A stretch of 8,618 nt of DNA from Firmicutes bacterium UBA2296 (GCA_002345475.1 DDWC01000196.1:1-8618), one strand, 5' to 3'. Counted from the first letter of the stretch, positions 1 to 5,824 are shown. Notes: generated by a model not told the origin, from the letters alone. Program-made: numbers and translations.

Positions 1-630
1 TCCACCGTACCTCTGCGCATGATTTTGCGAGGGTTGCGGCCTATACTGATTATTGTCTCTCTGACACTTGTCCTGCATGTCTTCACCACCAAAGAAGGCG
101 TCCTGTGGCTCCAGCTGGGATTTCTTCGTGTGTACAGTGGAGGAGTTCTGACAGGAATGATGCTGGCATTTCGGCTGGTCTTGCTGGTAATGGCCACATC
201 CATAATGACCCTGACCACTTCCCCCATTGCCCTGACCGATGGCATCGAGTCGTTGCTGCGTCCCTTTAAGCGAATCGGGGTGCCGGCACACGAGTTAGCC
301 ATGATGATGACGATTGCTTTGCGATTCATTCCCACCTTAATCGAAGAGGCGGAGAAGATCATGAAGGCGCAGCTTGCCAGGGGAGCCGACTTTGAGAGCG
401 GTGGACTTATCCGTCGCGCTAAAGCCTTGTTGCCCCTGTTGATTCCGCTCTTTATCTCGGCCTTTCGCCGCGCTGATGAGCTGGCCATGGCCATGGAGGC
501 AAGATGTTATCGTGGGGGAGACAGCCGGACCAAGTATAAAATACTGAAGTATACTTCTCTCGATGTGATCGGCGGTCTGTTGTTTGTAGTCCTGGTGGCT
601 GCCGCGGCTGCGGTGGCGAGGCTGTTTTGA
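1..630 (+). CDS. ecfT: ECF transporter transmembrane subunit EcfT (5'-truncated by window edge)
   Basis: This is the C-terminal 209 residues of the membrane-spanning coupling subunit of an energy-coupling factor transporter. EcfT links the ATPases EcfA1/EcfA2 to substrate-binding S components for vitamins or transition metals. The frame is open from base 1 (upstream of the ATG at 19 it reads STVPLR), and family members are about 265 residues long, so the true start lies outside the window and ATG 19 is internal. Hydrophobic segments are visible around 43-90, 160-220, 425-465 and 565-625. The ATPase-coupling helices carry the two expected Ala-Arg-x motifs: ARG at 376-384 and ARC at 499-507, following AMAME. 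Cys in place of Gly in the second motif is a variant but keeps the key Arg. The stop overlaps the truA start by 4 nt, as in the usual Firmicutes ecfA-ecfT-truA order. Family assignment is very secure. Confidence 0.94.
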   Translation, partial: STVPLRMILRGLRPILIIVSLTLVLHVFTTKEGVLWLQLGFLRVYSGGVLTGMMLAFRLVLLVMATSIMTLTTSPIALTDGIESLLRPFKRIGVPAHELAMMMTIALRFIPTLIEEAEKIMKAQLARGADFESGGLIRRAKALLPLLIPLFISAFRRADELAMAMEARCYRGGDSRTKYKILKYTSLDVIGGLLFVVLVAAAAAVARLF

Positions 631-1364
631 ACATCCGGCTGTTACTGGAGTATGATGGTTCGAAGTTTTGTGGTTGGCAGGTTCAGCTGGGGCAGAGAAG
701 CATCCAGGGAGTCCTGCAGTCCGCGATAGGGCGGATAACTGGCGAAGATATAAAGCTGCATGGTTCGGGGCGTACGGACGCAGGTGTTCATGCTCTGGGC
801 CAGGTAGCCAATTTCCTCACCGAAGTGACCATGCCAGCCGACAGATTCGCACCGGCCGTTAATCGTTTTTTGCCTTCTGATGTTCGCGTGCTTCGTTCAG
901 ATCTGGTGCCTGATGACTTCCATGCTCGATATAGCGCAGTAGCGAAGACCTATGTCTACAAGGTCATACAGGCAGAGGTTACACCACCGCTGCAGAGGGA
1001 CCGAGTATGGGCAATCAGGCAGCAACTCGATCTTACGCTAATGCGCGATGCGATGTCGTCCCTCCAGGGCACCCACGACTTCCGCGCCTTTTGCGCCAGT
1101 GGCAGCAGCGTGGGGAGCACAGTCCGCACCATTACCCACGCCGAACTCGATTTCGATCCTGTGAGCAGTATTGTTACCATCAAAGTAAGGGCTGACGGTT
1201 TCCTCTACAATATGGTGAGGATTATCGCCGCCAGCGCCGTCCGGATAGGCATGGGCAAGTTGTCACCGAACACGCTTGCCGAGGCTGTCGCGACAGGACA
1301 GCGCCGCTTGTTACCCTTCACAGCACCGCCTCAGGGTCTTTACCTGCTTGCTGTCGAATATTAG
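627..1364 (+). CDS. truA: tRNA pseudouridine(38-40) synthase TruA
   Basis: TruA isomerises uridine to pseudouridine at positions 38-40 in the anticodon arm of tRNAs. The 245-residue product has the usual family length. The catalytic motif GRTDAGVHA is at residues 48-56, with Asp51 the expected nucleophile. The conserved FHARYSA..K.Y.Y block is at 98-111 and GFLYNMVR at 191-198. The start is TTG at 627, overlapping the ecfT stop (TTGA, 627-630). It gives the canonical N-terminus MNIRLLLEYDG, and the next in-frame ATG is at codon 69, inside the catalytic domain. There is only a weak purine-rich stretch upstream, so translation probably depends on coupling to ecfT. Downstream the rplM promoter begins 28 nt after the stop. 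Confidence 0.96.
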   Translation: MNIRLLLEYDGSKFCGWQVQLGQRSIQGVLQSAIGRITGEDIKLHGSGRTDAGVHALGQVANFLTEVTMPADRFAPAVNRFLPSDVRVLRSDLVPDDFHARYSAVAKTYVYKVIQAEVTPPLQRDRVWAIRQQLDLTLMRDAMSSLQGTHDFRAFCASGSSVGSTVRTITHAELDFDPVSSIVTIKVRADGFLYNMVRIIAASAVRIGMGKLSPNTLAEAVATGQRRLLPFTAPPQGLYLLAVEY

Positions 1365-1391
1365 CCGCACTTATCAGCCAACCGATTTGCC

Positions 1392-1420
1392 TTGACACAA
1401 GGAGCCGTAAATTATACAAT
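1392..1420 (+). promoter_or_regulatory. Sigma-A-type promoter for rplM-rpsI
   Basis: A perfect -35 box TTGACA (1392-1397) is followed by exactly 17 nt and a -10 box TACAAT (1415-1420, five of six consensus bases). Transcription would start near 1427, giving a leader of about 50 nt before the rplM ATG. It lies in the only gap between truA and rplM, so the ribosomal protein pair has its own strong promoter besides any read-through from ecfT-truA. Confidence 0.85.
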
Positions 1421-1427
1421 AATGCTT

Positions 1428-1476
1428 GGTCCATGAGCCCGGACCTAGTGATAAATATCCTTCGAGGAGGGTCCCC
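1428..1476 (+). promoter_or_regulatory. rplM leader with alternative hairpins and Shine-Dalgarno (possible L13 leader)
   Basis: Three complementary 5-mers are arranged so that two helices exclude each other. GGTCC (1428-1432) can pair with GGACC (1441-1445), or that same GGACC can pair with GGTCC (1470-1474), which covers the last base of the Shine-Dalgarno AGGAGG (1465-1470) and the spacer before ATG 1477. The first fold frees the ribosome binding site and the second would mask it. An L13 leader RNA, thought to be bound by L13 for feedback, is known upstream of rplM-rpsI in Firmicutes. I see the position and pairing logic, but have not matched this sequence to the published consensus. Confidence 0.4.
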
Positions 1477-1914
1477 ATGCACAGCACATATTTCGCCAAA
1501 CCAGGAGATGTGGAGCGTAAATGGTACGTAGTTGACGCTGCCGGCCAGACTCTTGGTCGTTTGGCCACAGAAGTGGCAACAGTGCTTCGTGGCAAGCACA
1601 AACCGACATTCACACCTCACCTGGACACCGGCGATTTTGTTATCGTAATAAATGCCGAGCAAATTGTCCTTACCGGCAACAAGCTCACTCAGAAGACTTA
1701 CAATCGCCACTCAAACTATCCCGGCGGATTTAAGCAGACTCGTTATGATGTACTGCTTAAGAACAAACCCGAGTTCGTGATCGAAAAGGCAGTTAAGGGC
1801 ATGTTGCCTCACAACCGCCTGGGTCGCGCTCAGGGTAAGAAGCTGAAGGTCTATCGTGGACCGGAGCATCCGCATCAAGCACAGCAGCCACAAGAGCTGG
1901 CTATCAAGGGTTAG
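1477..1914 (+). CDS. rplM: 50S ribosomal protein L13
   Basis: L13 is an early-assembling protein of the large ribosomal subunit that binds 23S rRNA. The 145-residue product matches the usual bacterial length. Recognisable blocks include ERKWYVVDAAGQTLGRLA (residues 13-30), RGKHKP..TPH (38-48), the LTGNKL stretch (65-70) and the signature KGMLPHNRLGR (107-117) followed by LKVYRGPEHPH (123-133). ATG 1477 was chosen because AGGAGG (1465-1470) sits 6 nt upstream and the N-terminus MHSTYFAKPG fits the family. An in-frame ATG at 1426 would add 17 unrelated residues and would lie at the predicted transcription start, so it is rejected. The gene is cotranscribed with rpsI 17 nt downstream. Confidence 0.97.
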   Translation: MHSTYFAKPGDVERKWYVVDAAGQTLGRLATEVATVLRGKHKPTFTPHLDTGDFVIVINAEQIVLTGNKLTQKTYNRHSNYPGGFKQTRYDVLLKNKPEFVIEKAVKGMLPHNRLGRAQGKKLKVYRGPEHPHQAQQPQELAIKG

Positions 1915-1931
1915 GAAGGAGGAGTTTGTAG

Positions 1932-2324
1932 GTGGCTAGAGTACAGTATCTCGGAACAGGACGCAGAAAGACTTCCGTTGCCCGCGTGCGCTTATTGCCC
2001 GGCTCCGGTAGCATCGTGATAAACCGCAAACCTCTCGACGAATACTTTGGTCTTGAGACCTTGAAGCTGATTGTTCGTCAGCCTCTGGTCCTGACAAACA
2101 CGTTGGGCAGTTACGATGTCATCGCTACTGTTCACGGCGGTGGAACGTCCGGCCAGGCCGGCGCCATTCGTCACGGTATTTCTCGCGCGTTGCTGCGACT
2201 GGACGTCGAACTTCGCCCGACCCTCAAGAAAGCAGGTCTCCTGACCCGCGATCCCCGTATGGTCGAGCGCAAAAAGTACGGTCTCAAAAAGGCCCGTCGC
2301 GCACCTCAGTTCTCAAAGCGTTAA
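1932..2324 (+). CDS. rpsI: 30S ribosomal protein S9
   Basis: S9 is a small-subunit protein whose basic C-terminal tail reaches the P-site tRNA. The 130-residue product is the standard length. It begins with the family pattern MARVQYLGTGRRKTSVARV and has the S9 signature around GGGTSGQAGAIRHGISRAL (residues 75-93). It ends in the Lys/Arg-rich tail KKYGLKKARRAPQFSKR (114-130) with the invariant terminal SKR. The start codon is GTG (1932), preceded by AAGGAGG (1916-1922). No ATG lies nearby and the N-terminus is fully canonical. It is the last gene of the operon, with a terminator hairpin starting 4 nt after its stop. Confidence 0.97.
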   Translation: MARVQYLGTGRRKTSVARVRLLPGSGSIVINRKPLDEYFGLETLKLIVRQPLVLTNTLGSYDVIATVHGGGTSGQAGAIRHGISRALLRLDVELRPTLKKAGLLTRDPRMVERKKYGLKKARRAPQFSKR

Positions 2325-2328
2325 TACC

Positions 2329-2378
2329 ACCCAATACACAAAGAAGCCCCCGCAAGGGGGCTTCTTTGTGTATTGGGT
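2329..2378 (+). terminator. Long perfect hairpin terminator after rpsI
   Basis: Bases 2329-2351 and 2356-2378 are exact reverse complements, giving 23 uninterrupted base pairs closed by a GCAA tetraloop (2352-2355). The centre (AAGAAG, C5, loop, G5, CTTCTTT) is a classic intrinsic terminator core in which the T-rich side (2362-2367) is embedded in the stem rather than trailing it. No T-run follows the full stem. The A-rich 5' arm gives a T-rich tract on the opposite strand, so the element may also stop the convergent minus-strand transcript, whose last gene ends at 2478. Confidence 0.85.
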
Positions 2379-2459
2379 CACGCGGGGGTGTGCCTGGTGC
2401 CTTAGGCCTGTTCTGTGTGTCCTGGTCGTGCCCACGGGCAGGGAACTAGGAACGGCCCT

Positions 2460-2477
2460 CGCTCGCTTACGCTCGCT
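2460..2477. repeat. GC-rich 8-bp direct repeat in the convergent junction
   Basis: CGCTCGCT occurs at 2460-2467 and again at 2470-2477, separated by TA, directly abutting the minus-strand stop codon. The rest of the 99-nt junction (2379-2477) has no ORF I can support. It contains short symmetric bits such as GCCTTAGGC (2399-2407) and TGCCC-AC-GGGCA (2429-2440). Low-complexity GC-rich text of this kind often belongs to dispersed non-coding repeats, but no second long copy exists in the window to prove that. Confidence 0.35.
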
Positions 2478-3284
2478 CTACTTCACCTGATCCCAAAGCT
2501 CTATGAGTTTGACCAGCCGTTCCACGTTCGCTTCAAAGCTCTTGCGGCCGGCTTCGGCGGTGGAGTGCTCGGGACTCAGTTTGCCCCACACTCCCGATGA
2601 GGTGAGAACGTGGCTGGGAGGTACATAGGCCATGGCCAACTGCATCAGTACTGAGGGATCACTGTTTTCGCTCAGCATATCACGCAGCTTGTCCATCTGT
2701 GGCGGAAAGACTGCTGTAGGTGCAAAACCCTGCATGCGCTCCATTTCGACTAGTTCCGGCTTGATATGCAGCATATAGGATGTCTCATCCTGTCCGGCGT
2801 GCACGTCGAAATGCTGCAGGCTGTATCTGGCTGATGTCGCCGGATCTGCAGGAACAGCGCGGTTTGTCTGCACCGCCACGCCGAACTTCTTGCCGGCTTC
2901 GGCAATGGCATAATCCATGGTCTGCGTGTTGCCTCCATGCCCGTTGATGACCAGTACACGCTTAAAGCCGTGGCGAGAGAGGCTTTCTATGCCGTCGTTA
3001 AGTACAGCGCGTAGCGTGTCGGGTTTAAGGGTGATAGTGCCTTTGAAGCCCATGTGATGCTCTGACACTCCAGGCCAGCACAGGGGGACAACAACAGCGT
3101 CGGTCTTCTGGGCAACTGCTTCTGCTAACGCTGTCGCCGCAAAGGTATCTGTGCCCAGGGGCAGGTGCGGGCCATGCTGCTCGATAGAACCGATGGGAAT
3201 TATGGCCACGGGATCAGGATTGTCTTTCAGGTAGTCTTCCAGGCTGGCACGGGTGAACTCGGTGAGAAAGTTGTGTTTCTTCAT
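2478..3284 (-). CDS. Creatininase-superfamily amidohydrolase
   Basis: This metal-dependent amidohydrolase (268 residues) belongs to the family containing creatininase, the formamide hydrolase ArfB and the mycofactocin peptidase MftE. The metal-site motif is complete: Glu35-Gln-His37 in GSIEQHGPHLPLGTD, with Asp46, then NGHGGN with His116. His162 and Glu167 in HAGQDETS fit the catalytic His and Glu of creatininase. The NGHGGN form lacks the Glu that true creatininase has two residues after this His, arguing against creatininine as substrate. ATG 3284 was preferred to ATG 3311 because AAGGGAG lies about 8 nt upstream on the minus strand and the extra nine residues contain that site. It has no signal peptide, so is cytosolic. 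It lies 79 nt downstream of the M24 gene, probably in one operon. The substrate is unknown, plausibly a cyclic or N-terminal amide. Confidence 0.88.
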   Translation of the reverse strand: MKKHNFLTEFTRASLEDYLKDNPDPVAIIPIGSIEQHGPHLPLGTDTFAATALAEAVAQKTDAVVVPLCWPGVSEHHMGFKGTITLKPDTLRAVLNDGIESLSRHGFKRVLVINGHGGNTQTMDYAIAEAGKKFGVAVQTNRAVPADPATSARYSLQHFDVHAGQDETSYMLHIKPELVEMERMQGFAPTAVFPPQMDKLRDMLSENSDPSVLMQLAMAYVPPSHVLTSSGVWGKLSPEHSTAEAGRKSFEANVERLVKLIELWDQVK

Positions 3285-3329
3285 AAGTGCACTCCCTTTC
3301 ATTATTGGCATTCAGCAGTAAGTGTTCAA

Positions 3330-3349
3330 CTTTCCCGGTGAGGGGAAAG
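3330..3349 (-). other. Intercistronic hairpin between the M24 and amidohydrolase genes
   Basis: CTTTCCC (3330-3336) and GGGAAAG (3343-3349) form a 7-bp perfect stem with a 6-nt loop, in the 79-nt gap between two minus-strand genes. No T-run follows in the minus direction (TTGAACACTT), so it is not a convincing terminator. It could be an RNA processing or stability element that sets different expression levels for the two genes. Confidence 0.35.
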
Positions 3350-3363
3350 CACGCGTCCATCAT

Positions 3364-4518
3364 CTAGATAAACAGTAATTCCCGACTGAAGTTGCTGAAG
3401 GAAACCCCGCCCTGTGGTGTTACCTGCACTACGTCTTCTACGCGCACCAAGGGGCCGCCGGGTACCCATATACTAGGCTCTATGGTGAAACACATGCCAT
3501 TTTGCAACAGAGTATCTTCCAGTTCATAGAGGAAAGGCGGCTCGTGCACGTCGATGCCAATCCCATGGCCGAGACGATGAGTGAAGTACGACCCGTATCC
3601 CTCGTCTTCGAGCACTTGTCTGGCCAGAGAGTTGAGCTCGGCCGCAGTGATGGCGTCTCCTACCATGGCTTGCATGGCTGTGGCCTGTGACTTCATGACG
3701 TAGTCGTGGTACCTGCGGTACTCAGAGCCTGGCTCACCGCAAAATACCGTGCGGCCGAAATCGGACACATAACCTTTGTATGTTATACCGTAGTCAAAAG
3801 CAACCACTGCACCAGGTGTGAGCGGGGTAAACCCAGTTTTGCCGTCAGGCCCGGGGACAAGGCGGATGTTGTCGCCGGTGACATAAATGCTGGTGTGAAA
3901 GGAAGTACCGGAACCGCCGTGCATGGCTATTTGACGCTCCACCTCCCGGGCAATCTCAAACTGGGTTATGCCCAGTCGCATCTGACTGAGGACTGCGGCA
4001 AAGACTCGATCGGTGATGAGGCCCGCCTCTTTCATGATGCGGGTCTCTTCTGCATCTTTGACGGCCCGCATGGGTGCGATGATATCGCTGGCATTAGAAA
4101 ACTTCAGTTCAGGATCTGCGGTGTTAAGTAAGAGAGCACTTCTTGTCCACATACGTGATGACACCGCAAGGGTCTTCGGGTTGCCGAGAAACGCCAGCAA
4201 CCTCCTGGCAAAGGGGACGAGCTGGTCGCCGTCGTTTATCACTAATATATCGCTAATCCAGTGCTTGCCCTCGGCCTGGCCGCGTACGTAAGCGCTGGCC
4301 CCCATACGGGGCACGACAAACACCACTCTGTCCATTGTGATAAAGGCTCCGTAAAGTTCATCACCGTGTTTGTTGTCGTCGGTGGGGTTGTGGGGTTGCC
4401 GATCGACCCCGGTTAGGTACTGCAGATCTCCAGACATCATCAGAAATGCGGCGTCTAGGCGTCGTTGATCAAGATATCTCCTAAACGCTGTCAGCCTTAA
4501 GACGTGGTTGTCCATCAT
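3364..4518 (-). CDS. M24-family metallopeptidase (Xaa-Pro peptidase-like)
   Basis: This 384-residue protein has the two-domain layout of prolidase, aminopeptidase P and creatinase: a creatinase-type N domain (about 7-150) and a pita-bread catalytic domain (about 155-375). All five metal ligands of active M24 peptidases are visible: Asp242 (FDYG), Asp253 (SDFGRT), His318 (HRLGHG), Glu347 (TIEP) and Glu361 (RVED). Creatinase itself lacks these ligands, so a di-metal peptidase acting on Xaa-Pro or similar bonds is more likely. ATG 4518 has GGGAGG 8 nt upstream on the minus strand; the adjacent ATG 4515 is an alternative. No signal peptide is seen, so it is cytosolic. It is the first gene of a two-gene minus-strand unit and is divergent from the ornithine operon, which may point to handling of peptides or conjugates feeding amino-acid catabolism. 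The exact substrate cannot be called. Confidence 0.87.
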   Translation of the reverse strand: MMDNHVLRLTAFRRYLDQRRLDAAFLMMSGDLQYLTGVDRQPHNPTDDNKHGDELYGAFITMDRVVFVVPRMGASAYVRGQAEGKHWISDILVINDGDQLVPFARRLLAFLGNPKTLAVSSRMWTRSALLLNTADPELKFSNASDIIAPMRAVKDAEETRIMKEAGLITDRVFAAVLSQMRLGITQFEIAREVERQIAMHGGSGTSFHTSIYVTGDNIRLVPGPDGKTGFTPLTPGAVVAFDYGITYKGYVSDFGRTVFCGEPGSEYRRYHDYVMKSQATAMQAMVGDAITAAELNSLARQVLEDEGYGSYFTHRLGHGIGIDVHEPPFLYELEDTLLQNGMCFTIEPSIWVPGGPLVRVEDVVQVTPQGGVSFSNFSRELLFI

Positions 4519-4583
4519 TCCACAAGCCTCCCATCAGTCTTTCAAATATAGAGCTGTTTGACTAATGAAGAGTATTCCACAAG
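4517..4583. repeat. Pair of 10-bp direct repeats upstream of the M24 gene
   Basis: ATTCCACAAG occurs at 4517-4526 and 4574-4583, 57 bp apart. Read on the minus strand (CTTGTGGAAT), one copy spans the spacer and start codon of the M24 gene and the other lies upstream. A second short repeat, TAATGAAG, occurs at 4563-4570 and near 4618-4625. They may be regulator sites or chance in an AT-rich region. Confidence 0.25.
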
Positions 4584-4625
4584 TAAGGCCCATATCCTGG
4601 CCAAATGGACTACTAAGTAATGAAG

Positions 4626-4649
4626 TTTTTTTGCCGATCAGCAAGGAAA
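4626..4649. promoter_or_regulatory. GATC-centred imperfect palindrome, candidate operator
   Basis: The core TTGCCGATCAGCAA (4631-4644) matches its own reverse complement at 12 of 14 positions, centred on GATC. The symmetry continues into flanking T-run and A-run arms, giving 9 of 12 complementary positions per half-site over 4626-4649. It sits midway between the divergent genes, where one dimeric regulator could control both. No regulator gene is in the window and no known regulator box is recognised. Confidence 0.35.
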
Positions 4650-4687
4650 ACAAGGTATCTCTAGTGAAATAAGCTTACAAGAATACA

Positions 4688-4712
4688 AAAGCCTGATTGG
4701 CCTTTCTTTTTT
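4688..4712 (+). terminator. Weak terminator-like hairpin with T-run in the ord upstream region
   Basis: AAAGCC (4688-4693) can pair with GGC plus TTT (4699-4705, one bulged C) around a TGATT loop, followed by C and six T residues (4707-4712). The stem is weak. If transcription began farther upstream, this could act as an attenuator in the leader of the ornithine operon. It also overlaps the candidate -35 box at 4711. Confidence 0.2.
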
Positions 4713-4739
4713 GCCACGGGTGCTCAATTTTAGGCTATT
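4711..4739 (+). promoter_or_regulatory. Weak sigma-A promoter candidate for the ord operon
   Basis: TTGCCA (4711-4716, five of six consensus bases) is followed by 17 nt and GCTATT (4734-4739, three of six). This would give a leader of about 40 nt. It is the best spaced pair I see on this strand, but the -10 is poor, as would fit an activated promoter. Confidence 0.3.
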
Positions 4740-4773
4740 TGTGGTTCCATTGATGCATAGTTCACCATAATAC

Positions 4774-4780
4774 AAGGAGG
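4774..4780 (+). promoter_or_regulatory. Strong ribosome binding site of ord
   Basis: AAGGAGG lies 6 nt before ATG 4787, an ideal Shine-Dalgarno. It fixes the start of ord and suggests high translation at the head of the operon. Confidence 0.85.
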
Positions 4781-4786
4781 TATAGC

Positions 4787-5824
4787 ATGAAGAAGACACG
4801 CGTTATTGTTTGGGGACTCGGTGCCATGGGTGGAGGTATTGCTCGACTGGTAACAGAAAAGCCGGGCCTTTCTCTGGTGGGCGCCATCGACTCTCATCCA
4901 GAGAAACAGGGCAGGAGTCTATCAGAAGTGCTGGGGATCGACGCGCCGGACTTTACTGTTGCCGCAGATCCCGACTCAGTGGTGGTTCAGGGGGCGGCGG
5001 ATGTGGTAGTAGTGGCCACGGGTTCGTTTACCAGAGAAGTATTTCCTCAACTCAAAGTCGTTGCCGAGGCGAAGATGAACTGTATTACCATCGCCGAGGA
5101 AATGGCTTACCCCGCTGCTCACGAACCTGCACTGGCCCGGGAAATTGAGGCGCTGTTTGCCGCAAACGGGGTTAGCGTGCTGGGCACGGGCATCAATCCG
5201 GGGTTCATATTGGACTCACTGATACTGGCGCTGACCTCAGTTTGCACGGATGTTACCGGCATTAAAGCAGTGCGAGTGAACGATCTTTCGCCGTTTGGGC
5301 CAACGGTCATGCGCACCCAGGGTGTCGGAACCACCCCTGAGCAGTTCGAGCAAGGCATAAAGGACGGCAGCATTGTCGGCCATGTAGGGTTCCCCGAATC
5401 AATGAGTCTCATTGCGTCTGCTCTTGGCGTCCGACTAACCCGTATCGAACAGAGCAAGGAACCCATCCTTTCCAATACCCGACGAGAAACGCCCCACGTG
5501 ACCGTGGAGCCCGGGATGGTAGCAGGGTGCAAACACATTGCCCACGGTTATGTGGGTGACAAGCTGTTCATCACTCTGGAACACCCGCAGCAAATACACC
5601 CTGGCATGGAGGATGTCGCTACGGGCGATTACATTTACGTCAGTGGAACACCAGATATTAGCATGGCCATTAAGCCGGAAATCCCTGGAGGGATCGGCAC
5701 CATTGCGATTGCGGTAAACATGATCCCCGCGCTAGTTGACGCAACTCCCGGATTGCGCACCATGGCAGATCTACCTGTGCCGCGGGCGTTGCTGGGGGAA
5801 ATGACGGGAGCTGCCGCTAAATGA
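4787..5824 (+). CDS. ord: 2,4-diaminopentanoate dehydrogenase
   Basis: Ord catalyses the NAD(P)-dependent oxidative deamination of 2,4-diaminopentanoate to 2-amino-4-oxopentanoate, releasing ammonia. It is the second step of the oxidative ornithine pathway. The 345-residue protein starts with a Rossmann fold related to dihydrodipicolinate reductase: VIVWGLGAMGGGIAR (residues 6-20) with the GxGxxG loop at 10-15, and Asp35 at the end of the second strand (VGAIDSHPEKQGR), a position that usually favours NAD. The middle segment GINPGF (about 136-141) and the Gly-rich C-terminal stretch PEIPGGIGTIAIAVN are typical of this family. ATG 4787 follows an ideal Shine-Dalgarno. The stop overlaps the ortA start by 4 nt. 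The name rests on family resemblance plus the fully conserved downstream set ortA-ortB-oraS-oraE, which makes the assignment strong. Confidence 0.92.
   Translation: MKKTRVIVWGLGAMGGGIARLVTEKPGLSLVGAIDSHPEKQGRSLSEVLGIDAPDFTVAADPDSVVVQGAADVVVVATGSFTREVFPQLKVVAEAKMNCITIAEEMAYPAAHEPALAREIEALFAANGVSVLGTGINPGFILDSLILALTSVCTDVTGIKAVRVNDLSPFGPTVMRTQGVGTTPEQFEQGIKDGSIVGHVGFPESMSLIASALGVRLTRIEQSKEPILSNTRRETPHVTVEPGMVAGCKHIAHGYVGDKLFITLEHPQQIHPGMEDVATGDYIYVSGTPDISMAIKPEIPGGIGTIAIAVNMIPALVDATPGLRTMADLPVPRALLGEMTGAAAK

Larger units (their letters stand above)
4519..4786. other. AT-rich divergent intergenic region
   Basis: These 268 bases separate the minus-strand M24/amidohydrolase unit from the plus-strand ornithine operon and must hold promoters for both. 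They are clearly more AT-rich than the flanking genes and contain no supportable ORF. Sites seen here are a palindrome (4626-4649), a weak plus-strand promoter candidate (4711-4739), a weak hairpin with a T-run (4688-4712) and the ord ribosome binding site. I found no convincing sigma-A promoter for the minus strand and no cobalamin riboswitch or T-box features. Confidence 0.8.

Noticed and set aside
1426..1476. Upstream ATG 1426 as the rplM start
   Set aside because: It lies at the predicted transcription start, lacks a ribosome binding site and adds 17 residues not found in L13.
3285..3311. Nine-codon N-terminal extension of the amidohydrolase from ATG 3311
   Set aside because: The extension contains the AAGGGAG site that serves ATG 3284, and the shorter product gives a normal family N-terminus.
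3502..4291. Plus-strand ORFs of 62-141 codons antisense to the M24 gene
   Set aside because: They have no family resemblance or ribosome binding sites and overlap a well-supported gene with intact motifs on the other strand.
2478..4518. A creatinine-degradation locus (creatininase plus creatinase)
   Set aside because: The M24 protein retains all five peptidase metal ligands that creatinase lacks, and the amidohydrolase has NGHGGN instead of the creatininase form.
4699..4714. Sigma-54 promoter (GG...GC pattern) upstream of ord
   Set aside because: The distance between the GG and GC elements is about 2 nt too long for the strict -24/-12 spacing.
4766..4771. CATAAT as the -10 box of ord
   Set aside because: It is only 2 nt from the Shine-Dalgarno, so the transcript would start within the ribosome binding site, and no -35 box is correctly placed.
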